From the NCBI RefSeq assembly GCF_003337305.1, contig NZ_QPJO01000002.1:682001-746000 (forward strand): a DNA stretch of 64,000 nucleotides. Direction: 5' to 3'. Below, one piece after another: positions 43,836 to 53,180 of the stretch. The position numbers and the translations under genes are program-made. Position 1 is the first letter of the stretch, and each line of letters starts with the position of its first letter. A model generated the notes under the pieces. The model did no database searches. It was given only the letters and a program-made list of their open reading frames with translations, and was not told the DNA's origin. The stretch comes from Winogradskyella arenosi (GTDB taxonomy: Bacteria > Bacteroidota > Bacteroidia > Flavobacteriales > Flavobacteriaceae).

Positions 43836-45095
43836 ATGAAGGATTTATTTGCAAAGATTTATAAAGATAAAGGACCACTTGGAAAATGGGCAGCTCAGGC
43901 TGAAGGTTATTTTGTGTTTCCAAAGCTTGAAGGTGAAATCTCTAATAGAATGACATTTCAAGGGAAAGACGTAATCACCTGGAGTATTAATGATTACCTA
44001 GGTTTAGCAAATCATCCTGAAGTGAGGAAGGTAGACGGTGAAGCTGGTGTTAAGTATGGTTCTGCATATCCAATGGGAGCTAGAATGATGTCTGGTCATA
44101 CAGATTTGCACGAACAATTACAAAATGAGTTAGCTGCTTTTGTTAATAAAGAGGCCGCTTACTTATTAAACTTTGGTTACCAAGGAATGGTATCTACTAT
44201 TGATGCTTTAGTCGCTAAAGACGATATTATTGTTTATGATGTGGACGCTCATGCTTGTATTATTGACGGTGTACGTTTACATATGGGAAAACGTTTTACC
44301 TATAAACATAACGACGTACAAAGCTTAGAAAAGAACTTAGAGCGTGCTACTAAAATGGCTGAGCAAACTGGAGGTGGAATCTTGGTGATTTCTGAAGGTG
44401 TGTTTGGTATGCGTGGTGAGCAAGGTCGTCTTAAAGAGATTGTAGAGTTAAAGAAAAAATTTAACTTCAGATTATTTGTCGATGATGCACATGGTTTCGG
44501 TACTTTAGGTGCTACAGGTGCAGGTACAGGTGAGGAGCAAGGTGTTCAAGATGATATCGATGTATATTTTGCAACTTTTGCAAAATCAATGGCAAGTACA
44601 GGAGCGTTTATTGCGGCTGACCAAGAAATAATAGATTATTTAAAATATAACTTACGTTCGCAAATGTTCGCGAAGTCTTTACAAATGCAATTGGTTGTTG
44701 GGGCTTTAAAACGTTTAGATATGTTACGTAGCATGCCAGAACTTAAGCAGAATCTTTGGACTATTGTAAATGCGTTACAGTCAGGTTTGAAAGAGCGTGG
44801 TTTTGATATTGGAACAACGCAAAGTTGTGTGACTCCTGTTTATTTAAAAGGAAGTATTCCTGAAGCTATGGCTTTAGTGAGAGATTTACGTGAAAACTAT
44901 GGTATTTTCTGTTCTATCGTGGTATATCCTGTAATTCCTAAAGGTTTAATTCTTTTAAGAATGATTCCTACAGCGACACATACTTTAGAAGATGTTAAAG
45001 AAACACTTGACGCATTCGATGCTATTAGAGAGCGTTTAGTTAACGGAACTTATAAAAGAATGTCTGCAGCCCTTATTGCTGCAATGGGAGAATAA
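43836..45095 (+). CDS. Alpha-oxoamine synthase: cysteate-fatty acyltransferase or serine palmitoyltransferase
   Basis: This 419-aa PLP enzyme of the KBL/AONS/SPT family condenses an amino acid with an acyl-CoA or acyl-ACP. Motifs are SINDYLGLANHPEV, YGSAYPMGARMMSGHTDLH, the PLP-stacking DAHACIIDG, LFVDDAHGFGTLG and the PLP lysine near 249 in FATFAKSMASTG. In Bacteroidota, close relatives are either serine palmitoyltransferase (sphingolipids) or cysteate-fatty acyltransferase (the capnine backbone of sulfonolipids). The neighbouring cysteine-synthase-like gene favours the latter. Known flavobacterial enzymes of this kind matter for gliding, which fits the T9SS adhesin operon in this window. 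The sequence alone does not decide the amino-acid substrate. Confidence 0.9.
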   Translation: MKDLFAKIYKDKGPLGKWAAQAEGYFVFPKLEGEISNRMTFQGKDVITWSINDYLGLANHPEVRKVDGEAGVKYGSAYPMGARMMSGHTDLHEQLQNELAAFVNKEAAYLLNFGYQGMVSTIDALVAKDDIIVYDVDAHACIIDGVRLHMGKRFTYKHNDVQSLEKNLERATKMAEQTGGGILVISEGVFGMRGEQGRLKEIVELKKKFNFRLFVDDAHGFGTLGATGAGTGEEQGVQDDIDVYFATFAKSMASTGAFIAADQEIIDYLKYNLRSQMFAKSLQMQLVVGALKRLDMLRSMPELKQNLWTIVNALQSGLKERGFDIGTTQSCVTPVYLKGSIPEAMALVRDLRENYGIFCSIVVYPVIPKGLILLRMIPTATHTLEDVKETLDAFDAIRERLVNGTYKRMSAALIAAMGE

Positions 45096-45115
45096 TTTCT
45101 CTGAATATAACAACT

Positions 45116-45154
45116 AAAAACGGCCAATACTTCTTAAAAGTATTGGCCGTTTTC
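45116..45154. terminator. Bidirectional terminator between convergent genes
   Basis: Sixteen-bp perfect arms (45117-45132 and 45138-45153) with a 5-nt loop, GC-rich core GGCCAATA, flanked by A and T runs. Confidence 0.9.
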
Positions 45155-45194
45155 TTAGGGCTTTATGAAACGTTTCTCTGCGCTTGTTTAGAAA

Positions 45195-46313
45195 TTATAA
45201 GTCTTTTCTGAAGGTTTTACGTCTAACGTATACTTTAGGATTAAAATGCTTCCAGATTTGTTTAATGGCATGGTTGTCTTCTAATTCTGGCGTACGATAG
45301 CAGGTTTCAATGCCTTTCTCTCTAAAAGTCTCGTAATATTCATTAAAGATCACCGCATGAACACCTTTGTTCTGATAATCTGGATGAATACCTATAAGGT
45401 AGAAAATAACATCCTTACTGTGTTTTTTTGCTTTTAGAATATGGGTAAAACCAAAAGGGAATAATTTACCATTAGCTTTTTGTAATGCCGAAGCAAATCG
45501 AGGCATAACCACAGCAAATCCTACCAATTCATCTTGGTCATCCACTACAAATTTTATGTATTCCGGATTTACAAAACTGATAAATTTTTTCTTAAAATAC
45601 TCCTTTTGTATATCTGTAATCTCCACAAAAGAAGACAGCGAAGCATAGCTCTCATTAAAGAGGTCAAACATTCTGTCGGCATAAGGCATAACCTCTTCGG
45701 TTTTAGTAAACTTAAGAGCCCTAAGCTTATAGCGTCGCTTTATTAATTCTTGTGCCTTTTTGAAATGTTCAGGTTTTACATTTTCAAATGGAAATTTACT
45801 TTCAGAATAGGCTTTTTCAATCGTAAATCCATGAGCATTATAATGATTAACGTAATACGGATGGTTATACCAAGTAATCATCGTTGATAAATGATCAAAA
45901 CCTTCAGTCATTATACCAACCTTATCGAGGTTAGAAAACCCAACAGGGCCTTCCAAATATTCTAATTGATACGATTTCCCAATGGTAGCGACAGTCTCAA
46001 GTAATGCTTTACTGACGTCTAAATCGTCAATAAAATCAAACCATCCAAATCGCATTTTCTTGATGTCTTGTTTGTTCACCTCAAGCCAATTGGTAATGGC
46101 AGCAACACGACCTACAATTTCGCCTGCTTTATAAGCTAGGAAAAAACGAGCGTCAGCATCTTTAAAAATGGGATTTTTATCTTTATTAAAAGTTTCTAAC
46201 TCTTGCTTTATAATGGGAGGGACCCAATATGGCGAGTTTTTATAGAGTTTAAAAGGGAATTTTACAAAGGCTTTTAATTCGCTTTGTGATTTAGCTTCTT
46301 TTATTGTTATCAT
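45195..46313 (-). CDS. GNAT-like acyltransferase (possible bacterial ceramide/sulfonolipid N-acyltransferase)
   Basis: This 372-aa protein has a C-terminal GNAT-like half (KFVVDDQDELVGFAVVMP...FYLIGIHPDYQNKGVHAVIFNEYYE, with the Q/RxxGx(G/A)-type CoA loop QNKGVHA) and an N-terminal half with FPFKLYKNSPYWVPP. This two-part layout matches what I recall of the family to which bacterial ceramide synthase (bCerS) belongs, whose genes often neighbour serine palmitoyltransferase. It converges on the alpha-oxoamine synthase here. N-acylation of the long-chain base is therefore a reasonable guess. Databases often mislabel relatives as generic GNAT or GTP cyclohydrolase. Confidence 0.72.
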   Translation of the reverse strand: MITIKEAKSQSELKAFVKFPFKLYKNSPYWVPPIIKQELETFNKDKNPIFKDADARFFLAYKAGEIVGRVAAITNWLEVNKQDIKKMRFGWFDFIDDLDVSKALLETVATIGKSYQLEYLEGPVGFSNLDKVGIMTEGFDHLSTMITWYNHPYYVNHYNAHGFTIEKAYSESKFPFENVKPEHFKKAQELIKRRYKLRALKFTKTEEVMPYADRMFDLFNESYASLSSFVEITDIQKEYFKKKFISFVNPEYIKFVVDDQDELVGFAVVMPRFASALQKANGKLFPFGFTHILKAKKHSKDVIFYLIGIHPDYQNKGVHAVIFNEYYETFREKGIETCYRTPELEDNHAIKQIWKHFNPKVYVRRKTFRKDL

Positions 46314-46332
46314 TGGTTAAGCAAGGCTTATA

Positions 46333-47301
46333 TTAAGACTGGAAATCGTCTATTTTCTTCTTTTTATTTTTGTTTTTTCGCTGTTTGCGTTTGCCTTCTT
46401 CTTTGGCAGAATTTCCGTTGTCGATCTTTTTATCTTTATGAAAATCTAAACGGTAAGAGGCTCCGAAAGCCACATTAAAAACAGTAGGGGTGTCTTTGGC
46501 GTTAAAGGCGATATTAGCATCAATTTGAAAATCTTTAGTCCACAAATAAGCGCCTCCAAATCTAAAAATATTATCTGCATAAAAGTCACTCTTTATCCCT
46601 TGTGCCTCACCAAATACAACCCATTGTGGGGTAAATGAATGGGTTAAGGTAAAGATGTATTGAAAATCAGAATACTCTGAGCCAATACGGTCTTTTATTA
46701 AATTCATAACAAACACCCAACCCCCGTTAAAATTGTTTTGGGTAGAGATCATTATTTTAGGACTCACACCTTCTACATCTGGTGCAGTGTAAGGGTTGTT
46801 TTCACTATCAAAATTAGCACCGGCATAAATGGCTACGGCTGGTATTAGAGATTTCCAACTAAATCTATTGTTGGCATGGTAGCTGTATAAATTCGGTTTT
46901 TCCTCTCCTGCATTTTTATAAGGATCGTAAATTAAGTATTTGGCGCCTATGGTTAAATTCTTAAAATTAGAACGCTTATTGTCCACAGGGGTAAAAGAAC
47001 TGTTATTGGTTTTAGTGTCGTTTTGGTAAACTCCGTCAACGGCGAGTTCCAATTGTTCAAAAAACAAGCCATAACGTAAGGCAAAATCAAGTCCGAAACC
47101 TGATACCTCGTAATTAGATAAGGCGTGTTCTTCTTTTACGGTAAAAGCACCAGCTTCAAACTGAAGCACACCGGTTCCTACAGAAAAAGCACTTTCTGAA
47201 ACTCCTGGTCGGTTAGAGTTGATCACTTCCGTGTATTGGGCGTTAGCGTTGGTAAAACTAATAAAGAATAGTAGGATGAAAATTGATTTGAGTAATCGCA
47301 T
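46333..47301 (-). CDS. Outer-membrane transporter-like beta-barrel protein
   Basis: This 322-aa protein has a signal peptide (residues 1-21, ending NANAQ) and barrel strands such as RPGVSESAFSVGTGVLQFEAGAF, FALRYGLFFEQLELAVDGVYQ and IDANIAFNAKDTPTVFNVAFGASYRLDF. The opening SNRPGVSESAFSVGxGxxQxEAG is typical of the 'transporter' (Phenol_MetA_deg-like, PF13557) family of Bacteroidota. It ends with an unusual, highly basic tail (KRKQRKNKNKKKK). The substrate is unknown. It lies 20 bp downstream of the GNAT-like gene in the opposite reading order, i.e. upstream in the same transcript. A TATATTTG box is at 47321-47328. Confidence 0.82.
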   Translation of the reverse strand: MRLLKSIFILLFFISFTNANAQYTEVINSNRPGVSESAFSVGTGVLQFEAGAFTVKEEHALSNYEVSGFGLDFALRYGLFFEQLELAVDGVYQNDTKTNNSSFTPVDNKRSNFKNLTIGAKYLIYDPYKNAGEEKPNLYSYHANNRFSWKSLIPAVAIYAGANFDSENNPYTAPDVEGVSPKIMISTQNNFNGGWVFVMNLIKDRIGSEYSDFQYIFTLTHSFTPQWVVFGEAQGIKSDFYADNIFRFGGAYLWTKDFQIDANIAFNAKDTPTVFNVAFGASYRLDFHKDKKIDNGNSAKEEGKRKQRKNKNKKKKIDDFQS

Positions 47302-47320
47302 TTTATTTTTGGTTTAAATT

Positions 47321-47328
47321 CAAATATA
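47321..47328 (-). promoter_or_regulatory. -7 box (TATATTTG, minus strand) for the barrel protein-GNAT operon
   Basis: TAnnTTTG match 20 bp upstream of the ATG at 47301; leader about 13 nt. Confidence 0.5.
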
Positions 47329-47382
47329 GATATTTTATACTTTTTTTAAGGAATAATAACGGATTATAAATGAGTATAATTG

Positions 47383-47390
47383 TATTTTTG
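47383..47390 (+). promoter_or_regulatory. -7 box (TATTTTTG) for the DUF4834 gene
   Basis: TAnnTTTG match 15 bp before the ATG at 47405; leader about 9 nt. Confidence 0.45.
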
Positions 47391-47404
47391 ATATTATTTT
47401 ACTT

Positions 47405-47698
47405 ATGATACAAGAAGCTTCGGCCATGGGATTACTGAGAACGCTATTAATTATTTTACTTGTTTATTTCGGGTTTAAGATATTAGCTCGTTTGTTTGCG
47501 CCACTATTACTGAAATTTGTGGCCAAAAAAGCAGAAGAAAAATTTGGAGGACAATTTGGCGGATTTCAAAATCAGAACCAACAGCAACAAGCGCAAAAGC
47601 GTAAAGAAGGCGAAACGGTTATTGATAAAATGCCTAACGAAAAGGGATCTTCTAACCCTGATGTTGGCGAATATATCGATTACGAAGAAATAGAGTAA
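47405..47698 (+). CDS. DUF4834 family small membrane protein
   Basis: This 97-aa protein has one transmembrane segment (about 9-29, LLRTLLIILLVYFGFKILARLF) and a cytoplasmic tail with a Gln/Asn-rich stretch (FQNQNQQQQAQKRKEG) and an acidic end (GEYIDYEEIE). It fits the DUF4834 pattern known in Flavobacteriaceae. Its role is unknown. It is the first of a plus-strand group with YfhO, a glycosyltransferase and a flippase (87-bp gap to YfhO). Internal ATG at 47426 is an alternative start. Confidence 0.82.
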   Translation: MIQEASAMGLLRTLLIILLVYFGFKILARLFAPLLLKFVAKKAEEKFGGQFGGFQNQNQQQQAQKRKEGETVIDKMPNEKGSSNPDVGEYIDYEEIE

Positions 47699-47784
47699 TC
47701 GCTAAAGTTGTACCCTTTGAAATCTTTTGTGAGGTTTCAAAATAAATACTTACTTTTCAGAATCAATCACTTTAAAGCATTTAC

Positions 47785-50217
47785 ATGTCATTTTCTATTA
47801 AACGTTTATTACCACATTTCCTAGTTTTAATAGGGTTTGTGGTTTTGTCATTAGCTTACTTTAGTCCTGTTTTACAAGGTAAGAAAATCAACCAAAGTGA
47901 TATTATGCACTATATTGGTATGGCAGAACAACAAAAAGAGTTTGCTAAAACCACGGGAGAAGAAACATATTGGACTAATAGTGCTTTTGGCGGTATGCCC
48001 ACCTATCAATTAGGAGCAAAGTATCCGCACAATTACATTAAAAAACTAGACTTAGCTCTGCGGTTTCTACCACGACCAGCAGACTATTTATTTCTATATT
48101 TTTTAGGATTTTATATGCTTTTGCTAGCGCTTAAAGTCGATTTTAAATTGGCAGCCTTAGGGGCATTAGCTTTTGGATTTTCTACCTATCTCATTATTAT
48201 TCTAGGGGTTGGGCACAATGCTAAGGCGCATGCTATTGCGTATATGCCTATGGTTTTAGCAGGTATTATTCTCACGTTTAGAAGAAAATATATTTTAGGC
48301 TTTTTGCTGACTGCAGTCGCTTCAGGTTTACAGTTAGTAGCCAATCATCCACAAATGAGTTATTATTTATTACTCCTTATCCTGGTGTTAGGTTTAGCTT
48401 ATTTGGCAGAGGCGTACAAGAAAAAAATCTTACCTCATTTTTTTAAATCTGTGGGGGTATTGACGGTTGCTGCTATACTTGCGGTTGGCCTTAATGCTAC
48501 CAGTTTATTGGCAACGCAACAATATGCTAAGGAAAGTACAAGGGGCCCAAGTCCTTTAACCATTAATGCAGATGGTTCTGAAAAAGAAGTAACCTCTGGT
48601 TTAGACCGCGCTTATATTACGGAATATAGTTATGGGATTTTAGAAACTTTTAATCTATATATCCCTAAGTTTATGGGAGGCGGTAATTATGAAGATGTCG
48701 GAAAAGATTCTGAAACCTATGAAGCCTATATCCGTTTGGGCGCCTCGCCAATTGAAGCATTAGAGGCCTCAAGAAATGCACCGATGTATTGGGGCGATCA
48801 ACCTATTGTAGAAGCACCTGCTTATGTAGGGGCCGTTATTATTTTTCTTTTCGTCTTAGGTTTATTTCTAGTCAAAGGACGTGTAAAATGGTGGTTAGTA
48901 GGAGGGACGGTCTTATCCTTGCTATTGTCGTACGGTAAGAATTTTGGCCTACTCACAGATCTATTTATTGATTATGTACCTTTCTATAATAAGTTTAGAG
49001 CGGTAAGTTCTATACAAGTCATTTTAGAATTGTGTATCCCAGCTTTAGGAATTATGGCCTTATCGCAAGTGTTTAAGGCGGGCTTAGAAAAGGAAGAAAA
49101 ACTAAGAGCTTTAGCCTTTTCTGTTGGAATTACCGCAGGTTTGGCCGTGATCTTCTTAGTCTTTAAATCGGCTTTATTTGATTTTGAAGGCTTAAGAGAT
49201 AAGGAATATATCAGTGCGTACGGACCAGCATTTATAGAGGCCATCATTGAAGATAGAAAAGCTTTAATGACCTCAGATACCATAAGAACATTGATTTTGG
49301 TGTTGTTATCCGCAGGAACAATCTTTATGTTCTTAAAGCAGAAATTATCAGAGCAACTGCTTGCCGTGGTTTTTGCAGTATTGATTCTTTTCGATTTAGT
49401 TAGTGTGGATCGACAATACGTAAATAATGATAATTTTGTTTCAGCCTTAAAAGTCGATAAACCTTATCGTGCTAATAATGCAGATAAAGAAATCTTAAAG
49501 GATAAAGGACATTATAGAGTGATGGATTTGTCTACAGAAGGACAACGTATGCCGGCAAAAGCAGCGTATTTTCATAATTCACTTCTGGGCTATAGTGCGG
49601 TGAAGTTGGGCCGTGTAAATGAGTTGTTAGATTTTTACGTCTATAAAAACAATATGAATGTTCTTAATATGCTTAATACAAAGTATATTATTGCTGAAGA
49701 ACAAAACACTATTTTTCCTTATACCAATTCAGACGCTAATGGAAACGCTTGGTTTGTATCCAATCTAAAAAAAGTAGATAATGCGAATGAAGAACTGTTG
49801 GCTTTAGAAAATTTGAATACAAAAACCACAGCGGTTATTCAAAAGACAATGGCAAGCGATTTTAATTTAAAATCCAATTACGCCTTAGATTCTACAGCAA
49901 CAATTGAACTAAAAGAATTTCAACCTAATTATTTAAAATACAACACTTCAAATTCGAATGATGGCTTAGCGGTGTTTTCAGAAATCTATTATAAAGAAGG
50001 ATGGAATGCTTATCTCGATGGCGCATTAGTACCACACTTCCGTGTTAATTATGTCTTAAGAGCTTTAACGCTTCCTAAAGGCGAACACACTTTAGAATTT
50101 AAGTTTGAACCTCAGGTGGTTAAAACAGGAAGCTATATCGCCTTATCAAGTTCAATTATTTTAGTTGTTCTATTATTAGTGGGCTTATATTTCAAGTTCA
50201 ACAATAAAACGAATTAA
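47785..50217 (+). CDS. YfhO family membrane protein
   Basis: This 810-aa protein has about 12 transmembrane helices and a C-terminal soluble domain of about 250 residues (VSALKVDKPYRANN...). YfhO family members are GT-C-fold proteins; in Gram-positive bacteria they glycosylate lipoteichoic acid, and in Bacteroidota the function is not established. The first extracellular loop carries the QSDIMHYIGMAEQQKEF-type acidic motif expected of GT-C enzymes, with D40 as candidate catalytic residue. It is followed by GT4 and flippase genes, so it likely transfers sugars to a lipid or surface glycan at the outer face of the inner membrane. Confidence 0.9.
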   Translation: MSFSIKRLLPHFLVLIGFVVLSLAYFSPVLQGKKINQSDIMHYIGMAEQQKEFAKTTGEETYWTNSAFGGMPTYQLGAKYPHNYIKKLDLALRFLPRPADYLFLYFLGFYMLLLALKVDFKLAALGALAFGFSTYLIIILGVGHNAKAHAIAYMPMVLAGIILTFRRKYILGFLLTAVASGLQLVANHPQMSYYLLLLILVLGLAYLAEAYKKKILPHFFKSVGVLTVAAILAVGLNATSLLATQQYAKESTRGPSPLTINADGSEKEVTSGLDRAYITEYSYGILETFNLYIPKFMGGGNYEDVGKDSETYEAYIRLGASPIEALEASRNAPMYWGDQPIVEAPAYVGAVIIFLFVLGLFLVKGRVKWWLVGGTVLSLLLSYGKNFGLLTDLFIDYVPFYNKFRAVSSIQVILELCIPALGIMALSQVFKAGLEKEEKLRALAFSVGITAGLAVIFLVFKSALFDFEGLRDKEYISAYGPAFIEAIIEDRKALMTSDTIRTLILVLLSAGTIFMFLKQKLSEQLLAVVFAVLILFDLVSVDRQYVNNDNFVSALKVDKPYRANNADKEILKDKGHYRVMDLSTEGQRMPAKAAYFHNSLLGYSAVKLGRVNELLDFYVYKNNMNVLNMLNTKYIIAEEQNTIFPYTNSDANGNAWFVSNLKKVDNANEELLALENLNTKTTAVIQKTMASDFNLKSNYALDSTATIELKEFQPNYLKYNTSNSNDGLAVFSEIYYKEGWNAYLDGALVPHFRVNYVLRALTLPKGEHTLEFKFEPQVVKTGSYIALSSSIILVVLLLVGLYFKFNNKTN

Positions 50218-50271
50218 GGTAAATAGCTAAGCTTCTAAAATACAGAGATGCCGCTGTATATGGGAATCACT

Positions 50272-51561
50272 ATGACGACAAAAAAAGCACTGATCATCAC
50301 TTATTATTGGCCACCTGCAGGAGGGCCTGGAGTGCAACGTTGGTTAAAATTCGTAAAATATTTACCCGATTTTGGAGTAGAACCCATTGTATATTGTCCG
50401 GAAAATCCCAATTACCCGATTCAAGATCAAAGCTTAGTTAATGAAATCCCTGAAAGCGTTACAATCTTAAAACAAAGGATTAAGGAACCTTATGCTTTGG
50501 CGAGGTTGTTTTCAAAAGGGAGTACCACTAAGATAAGTTCTGGGGTGATCCCTAAAGCTAAAAAGCAGTCTCTTATAGAAAAAGGAATGCTTTATGTGCG
50601 GGGGAATTTCTTTATTCCAGATGCTCGTAAAAATTGGATTTCGCCATCGGTTTCATTTTTATCGGACTATATAAAAACGCATCATATAGATACTATTATC
50701 ACCACGGGGCCTCCGCATAGCTTGCATATTATAGGTTTACAATTAAAAGCCGCTTTAGGCCTTAATTGGGTGGCCGATTTTAGAGATCCTTGGACCACTA
50801 TTGGCTACCATAAAGCGTTAAAACTTACTGCGGCTTCTAAAGCAAAACATATAGACTTAGAACATAAGGTTCTAAATACGGCAGATCATATTATTGTGAC
50901 TAGCACACATACTAAAAACGAATTTGCATTAAAAACAGAACAACCTATTACGGTTATAACTAATGGTTACGATGCCCATGAGGTGAAGGTTGAGCAGAAA
51001 GATATGCTATTCTCCTTATCGCATATTGGGTCCTTATTATCTGAACGTAACCCAACAGTTTTATGGGAGGTGCTTTCAGAATTGATAAACCAACAGCCCG
51101 ACTTTGCTAAAGATTTTAAACTGCAGTTAATAGGGGTGGTTAGCGATGATGTGTTAGAGACCATTTATGGATATGGTTTGAAGGACTATGTTGATGTTGT
51201 GGGTTATGTGAGCCATGATGAGGCCATAAAGTTTCAAATGCAATCTCAATTGCTTTTGCTGATAGAAATAGATTCTGAAGATACAAAAGCAATTATTCCA
51301 GGGAAATTATTTGAATACCTCATTTCAAAAACTCCTATTTTAGCGCTAGGGCCTAAAGATGCCGATGTGGCGCATATAATCGCGAACACCCAAACGGGGA
51401 CGTACTTTAGTTACGATCAGAAACAGGCGCTTAAAGCTCAATTATTAACGTATTTTGAAGCGTTTAATGCTAATACCCTTAAGGTTAATGCTCAAGGTTT
51501 AGAACCGTATAGCAGAAAAGCTCTAACCGAAAAGTTAAGTGCTATTATAAAAGATTGTTAA
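50272..51561 (+). CDS. Glycosyltransferase family 4 protein
   Basis: This 429-aa GT-B glycosyltransferase starts with TTKKALIITYYWPPAGGPGVQRWLKF, the typical N-terminal nucleotide-fold strand and Gly-rich loop. It contains VADFRDPWTTIGYHK and, in the C-terminal domain, SHIGSLLSERNP, VDVVGYVSHDEAI and IPGKLFEYLISKTPILALGP (the E-x7-E type donor site). It lacks an assignable sugar specificity. ATGs at 50248 and 50260 are also in frame; 50272 gives the family-like N-terminus. It lies between YfhO and a flippase, pointing to surface polysaccharide or lipid-linked glycan synthesis. Confidence 0.9.
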   Translation: MTTKKALIITYYWPPAGGPGVQRWLKFVKYLPDFGVEPIVYCPENPNYPIQDQSLVNEIPESVTILKQRIKEPYALARLFSKGSTTKISSGVIPKAKKQSLIEKGMLYVRGNFFIPDARKNWISPSVSFLSDYIKTHHIDTIITTGPPHSLHIIGLQLKAALGLNWVADFRDPWTTIGYHKALKLTAASKAKHIDLEHKVLNTADHIIVTSTHTKNEFALKTEQPITVITNGYDAHEVKVEQKDMLFSLSHIGSLLSERNPTVLWEVLSELINQQPDFAKDFKLQLIGVVSDDVLETIYGYGLKDYVDVVGYVSHDEAIKFQMQSQLLLLIEIDSEDTKAIIPGKLFEYLISKTPILALGPKDADVAHIIANTQTGTYFSYDQKQALKAQLLTYFEAFNANTLKVNAQGLEPYSRKALTEKLSAIIKDC

Positions 51562-51607
51562 TGGTCTAGGGTTGTCTTAGGGTTTAATTATTGTAATTTG
51601 CTACCCT

Positions 51608-53071
51608 ATGGGAATTGTATTAAATCAGTCTTTTAAAAATACCATTACAACCTATTTAGGATTTGGAATTGGAGCCATAAATACCCTTTTTCTTTATACC
51701 AATTTTTTAACGGACCAGTATTATGGTTTAGTCGCCTTTTTATTATCAGCAGCAAATCTTATGATGCCTTTTATGGCTTTTGGGGTGCACAATGCCATTG
51801 TAAAGTTTTATGCCTCATTTAAAACCAAACATAGCATTAATAGTTTTCTAACCTTAATGTTGTTCTTACCCTTAATCTTTATCATACCGGCGGCTTTGGT
51901 AGGGTATGTTGCTTATGATGCTATCGTTCATGGGCTCAGCAATGAAAATGCGATTGTAAAACACTATGTGTGGCATATCTTTATTTTAGCGGTAGCCATG
52001 GCTTATTTTGAAATTTTCTTTGCTTGGACTAAAGTGCAAATGCAAACCGTTTTTGGTAATGTTATGAAAGAAATATTTCATCGCGTTTGTATCATGGGGT
52101 TACTATTTGCAGTCTATTTACAATGGCTTACGGTAGATCAATTTATCACGGCGCTTGTCTTCGTTTACGTTTTACGCATGATGATTATGAAATTGTATGC
52201 CTTCACGTTAAGGTTTCCAAAATTAAAATTTCAAAAGTTAAAGCATCAATCTTCGATATTAAAATACGCAGGACTCATGATTATTGCAGGGTCTATTGCC
52301 ATGCTAATCTTGGATATTGATAAATTTATGATTGGCTTATTATTGCCACAAATAGAACAAGTCGCCTATTATAGTGTCGCAATTTTTATAGCTACAGTTA
52401 TAGCGGTTCCACAACGCGCTATGCATCAAATAATGTTGCCATTAACGGCTAAATATCTTAGTGAAAAAGAGGATGTGGCTTTAAGAGATTTATACCAACG
52501 GAGTTCTATGACGCTTTTGGTGGTGAGTGGGTTTATTTTCCTCTTAATTATCGTAAACATCAATCAATTATACCAAATATTGCCTGATAAATTTACAGGA
52601 GGACTTTTTGTAGTGCTTATTGTTAGTTTAGCGAAACTCTACGATAATAGTTTAGGGAACAATAATGCTATTTTATTTAATAGTGATTATTACCGTATGG
52701 TTTTAATTTTCGGAGTTTTATTGGCAGTTATGGCTATTGTTTTAAACGCCCTTTTTATTCCCGTTTATGGTATTGAAGGCTCTGCATTTGCGACCTTTTT
52801 AGCCATTGCAATCTATAATACGATTAAGATTATTTTTGTAAAGCGGAAGTTTAATATGCTTCCCTATTCAATGGGCACTTTAAAAGTATTTTTGGCTATT
52901 ATGAGCTTAGGCTTTTTGTTTTACTTCTGGGAATTTCCATTTCATCCCCTAATAAATATGGGACTTAAATCTGTAAGTCTTGGCGTTATTTATTTGATTT
53001 TAATTTTTAAGTTGAAGGTCTCCGAGGATATTTCAAATCAACTGATTAAATATTTAAAACTTAAAAACTAG
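51608..53071 (+). CDS. Oligosaccharide flippase (Wzx-like polysaccharide biosynthesis protein)
   Basis: This 487-aa inner-membrane protein has about 14 helices, as in the MOP-superfamily Wzx/polysaccharide biosynthesis family. The N-terminal NTITTYLGFGIGAINTLFLYTNFL and the mid-sequence IEQVAYYSVAIFIATVIAVPQRAMHQIMLP are typical. Such proteins move lipid-linked glycan units across the inner membrane. It follows the GT4 gene by 46 bp and ends the DUF4834-YfhO-GT4-flippase group. No polymerase gene is present in the group, so the product may be a single glycan unit rather than a long polymer. Confidence 0.9.
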   Translation: MGIVLNQSFKNTITTYLGFGIGAINTLFLYTNFLTDQYYGLVAFLLSAANLMMPFMAFGVHNAIVKFYASFKTKHSINSFLTLMLFLPLIFIIPAALVGYVAYDAIVHGLSNENAIVKHYVWHIFILAVAMAYFEIFFAWTKVQMQTVFGNVMKEIFHRVCIMGLLFAVYLQWLTVDQFITALVFVYVLRMMIMKLYAFTLRFPKLKFQKLKHQSSILKYAGLMIIAGSIAMLILDIDKFMIGLLLPQIEQVAYYSVAIFIATVIAVPQRAMHQIMLPLTAKYLSEKEDVALRDLYQRSSMTLLVVSGFIFLLIIVNINQLYQILPDKFTGGLFVVLIVSLAKLYDNSLGNNNAILFNSDYYRMVLIFGVLLAVMAIVLNALFIPVYGIEGSAFATFLAIAIYNTIKIIFVKRKFNMLPYSMGTLKVFLAIMSLGFLFYFWEFPFHPLINMGLKSVSLGVIYLILIFKLKVSEDISNQLIKYLKLKN

Positions 53072-53180
53072 CCTTTAGCCGAAGGACCTTTCGCCTTGAG
53101 TCTTAAAACGAGAAAGTCCCGCAAGGCGCTTTGAGGCAAACTCTCACGGGACATTCTACTAACCAACCAAAAAAACTTTT

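Noticed and set aside
53116..53152. Hairpin GTCCCG...CGGGAC after the flippase gene as a terminator
   Set aside because: The arms are only 6 bp with a long loop and no T-run; too weak to annotate.
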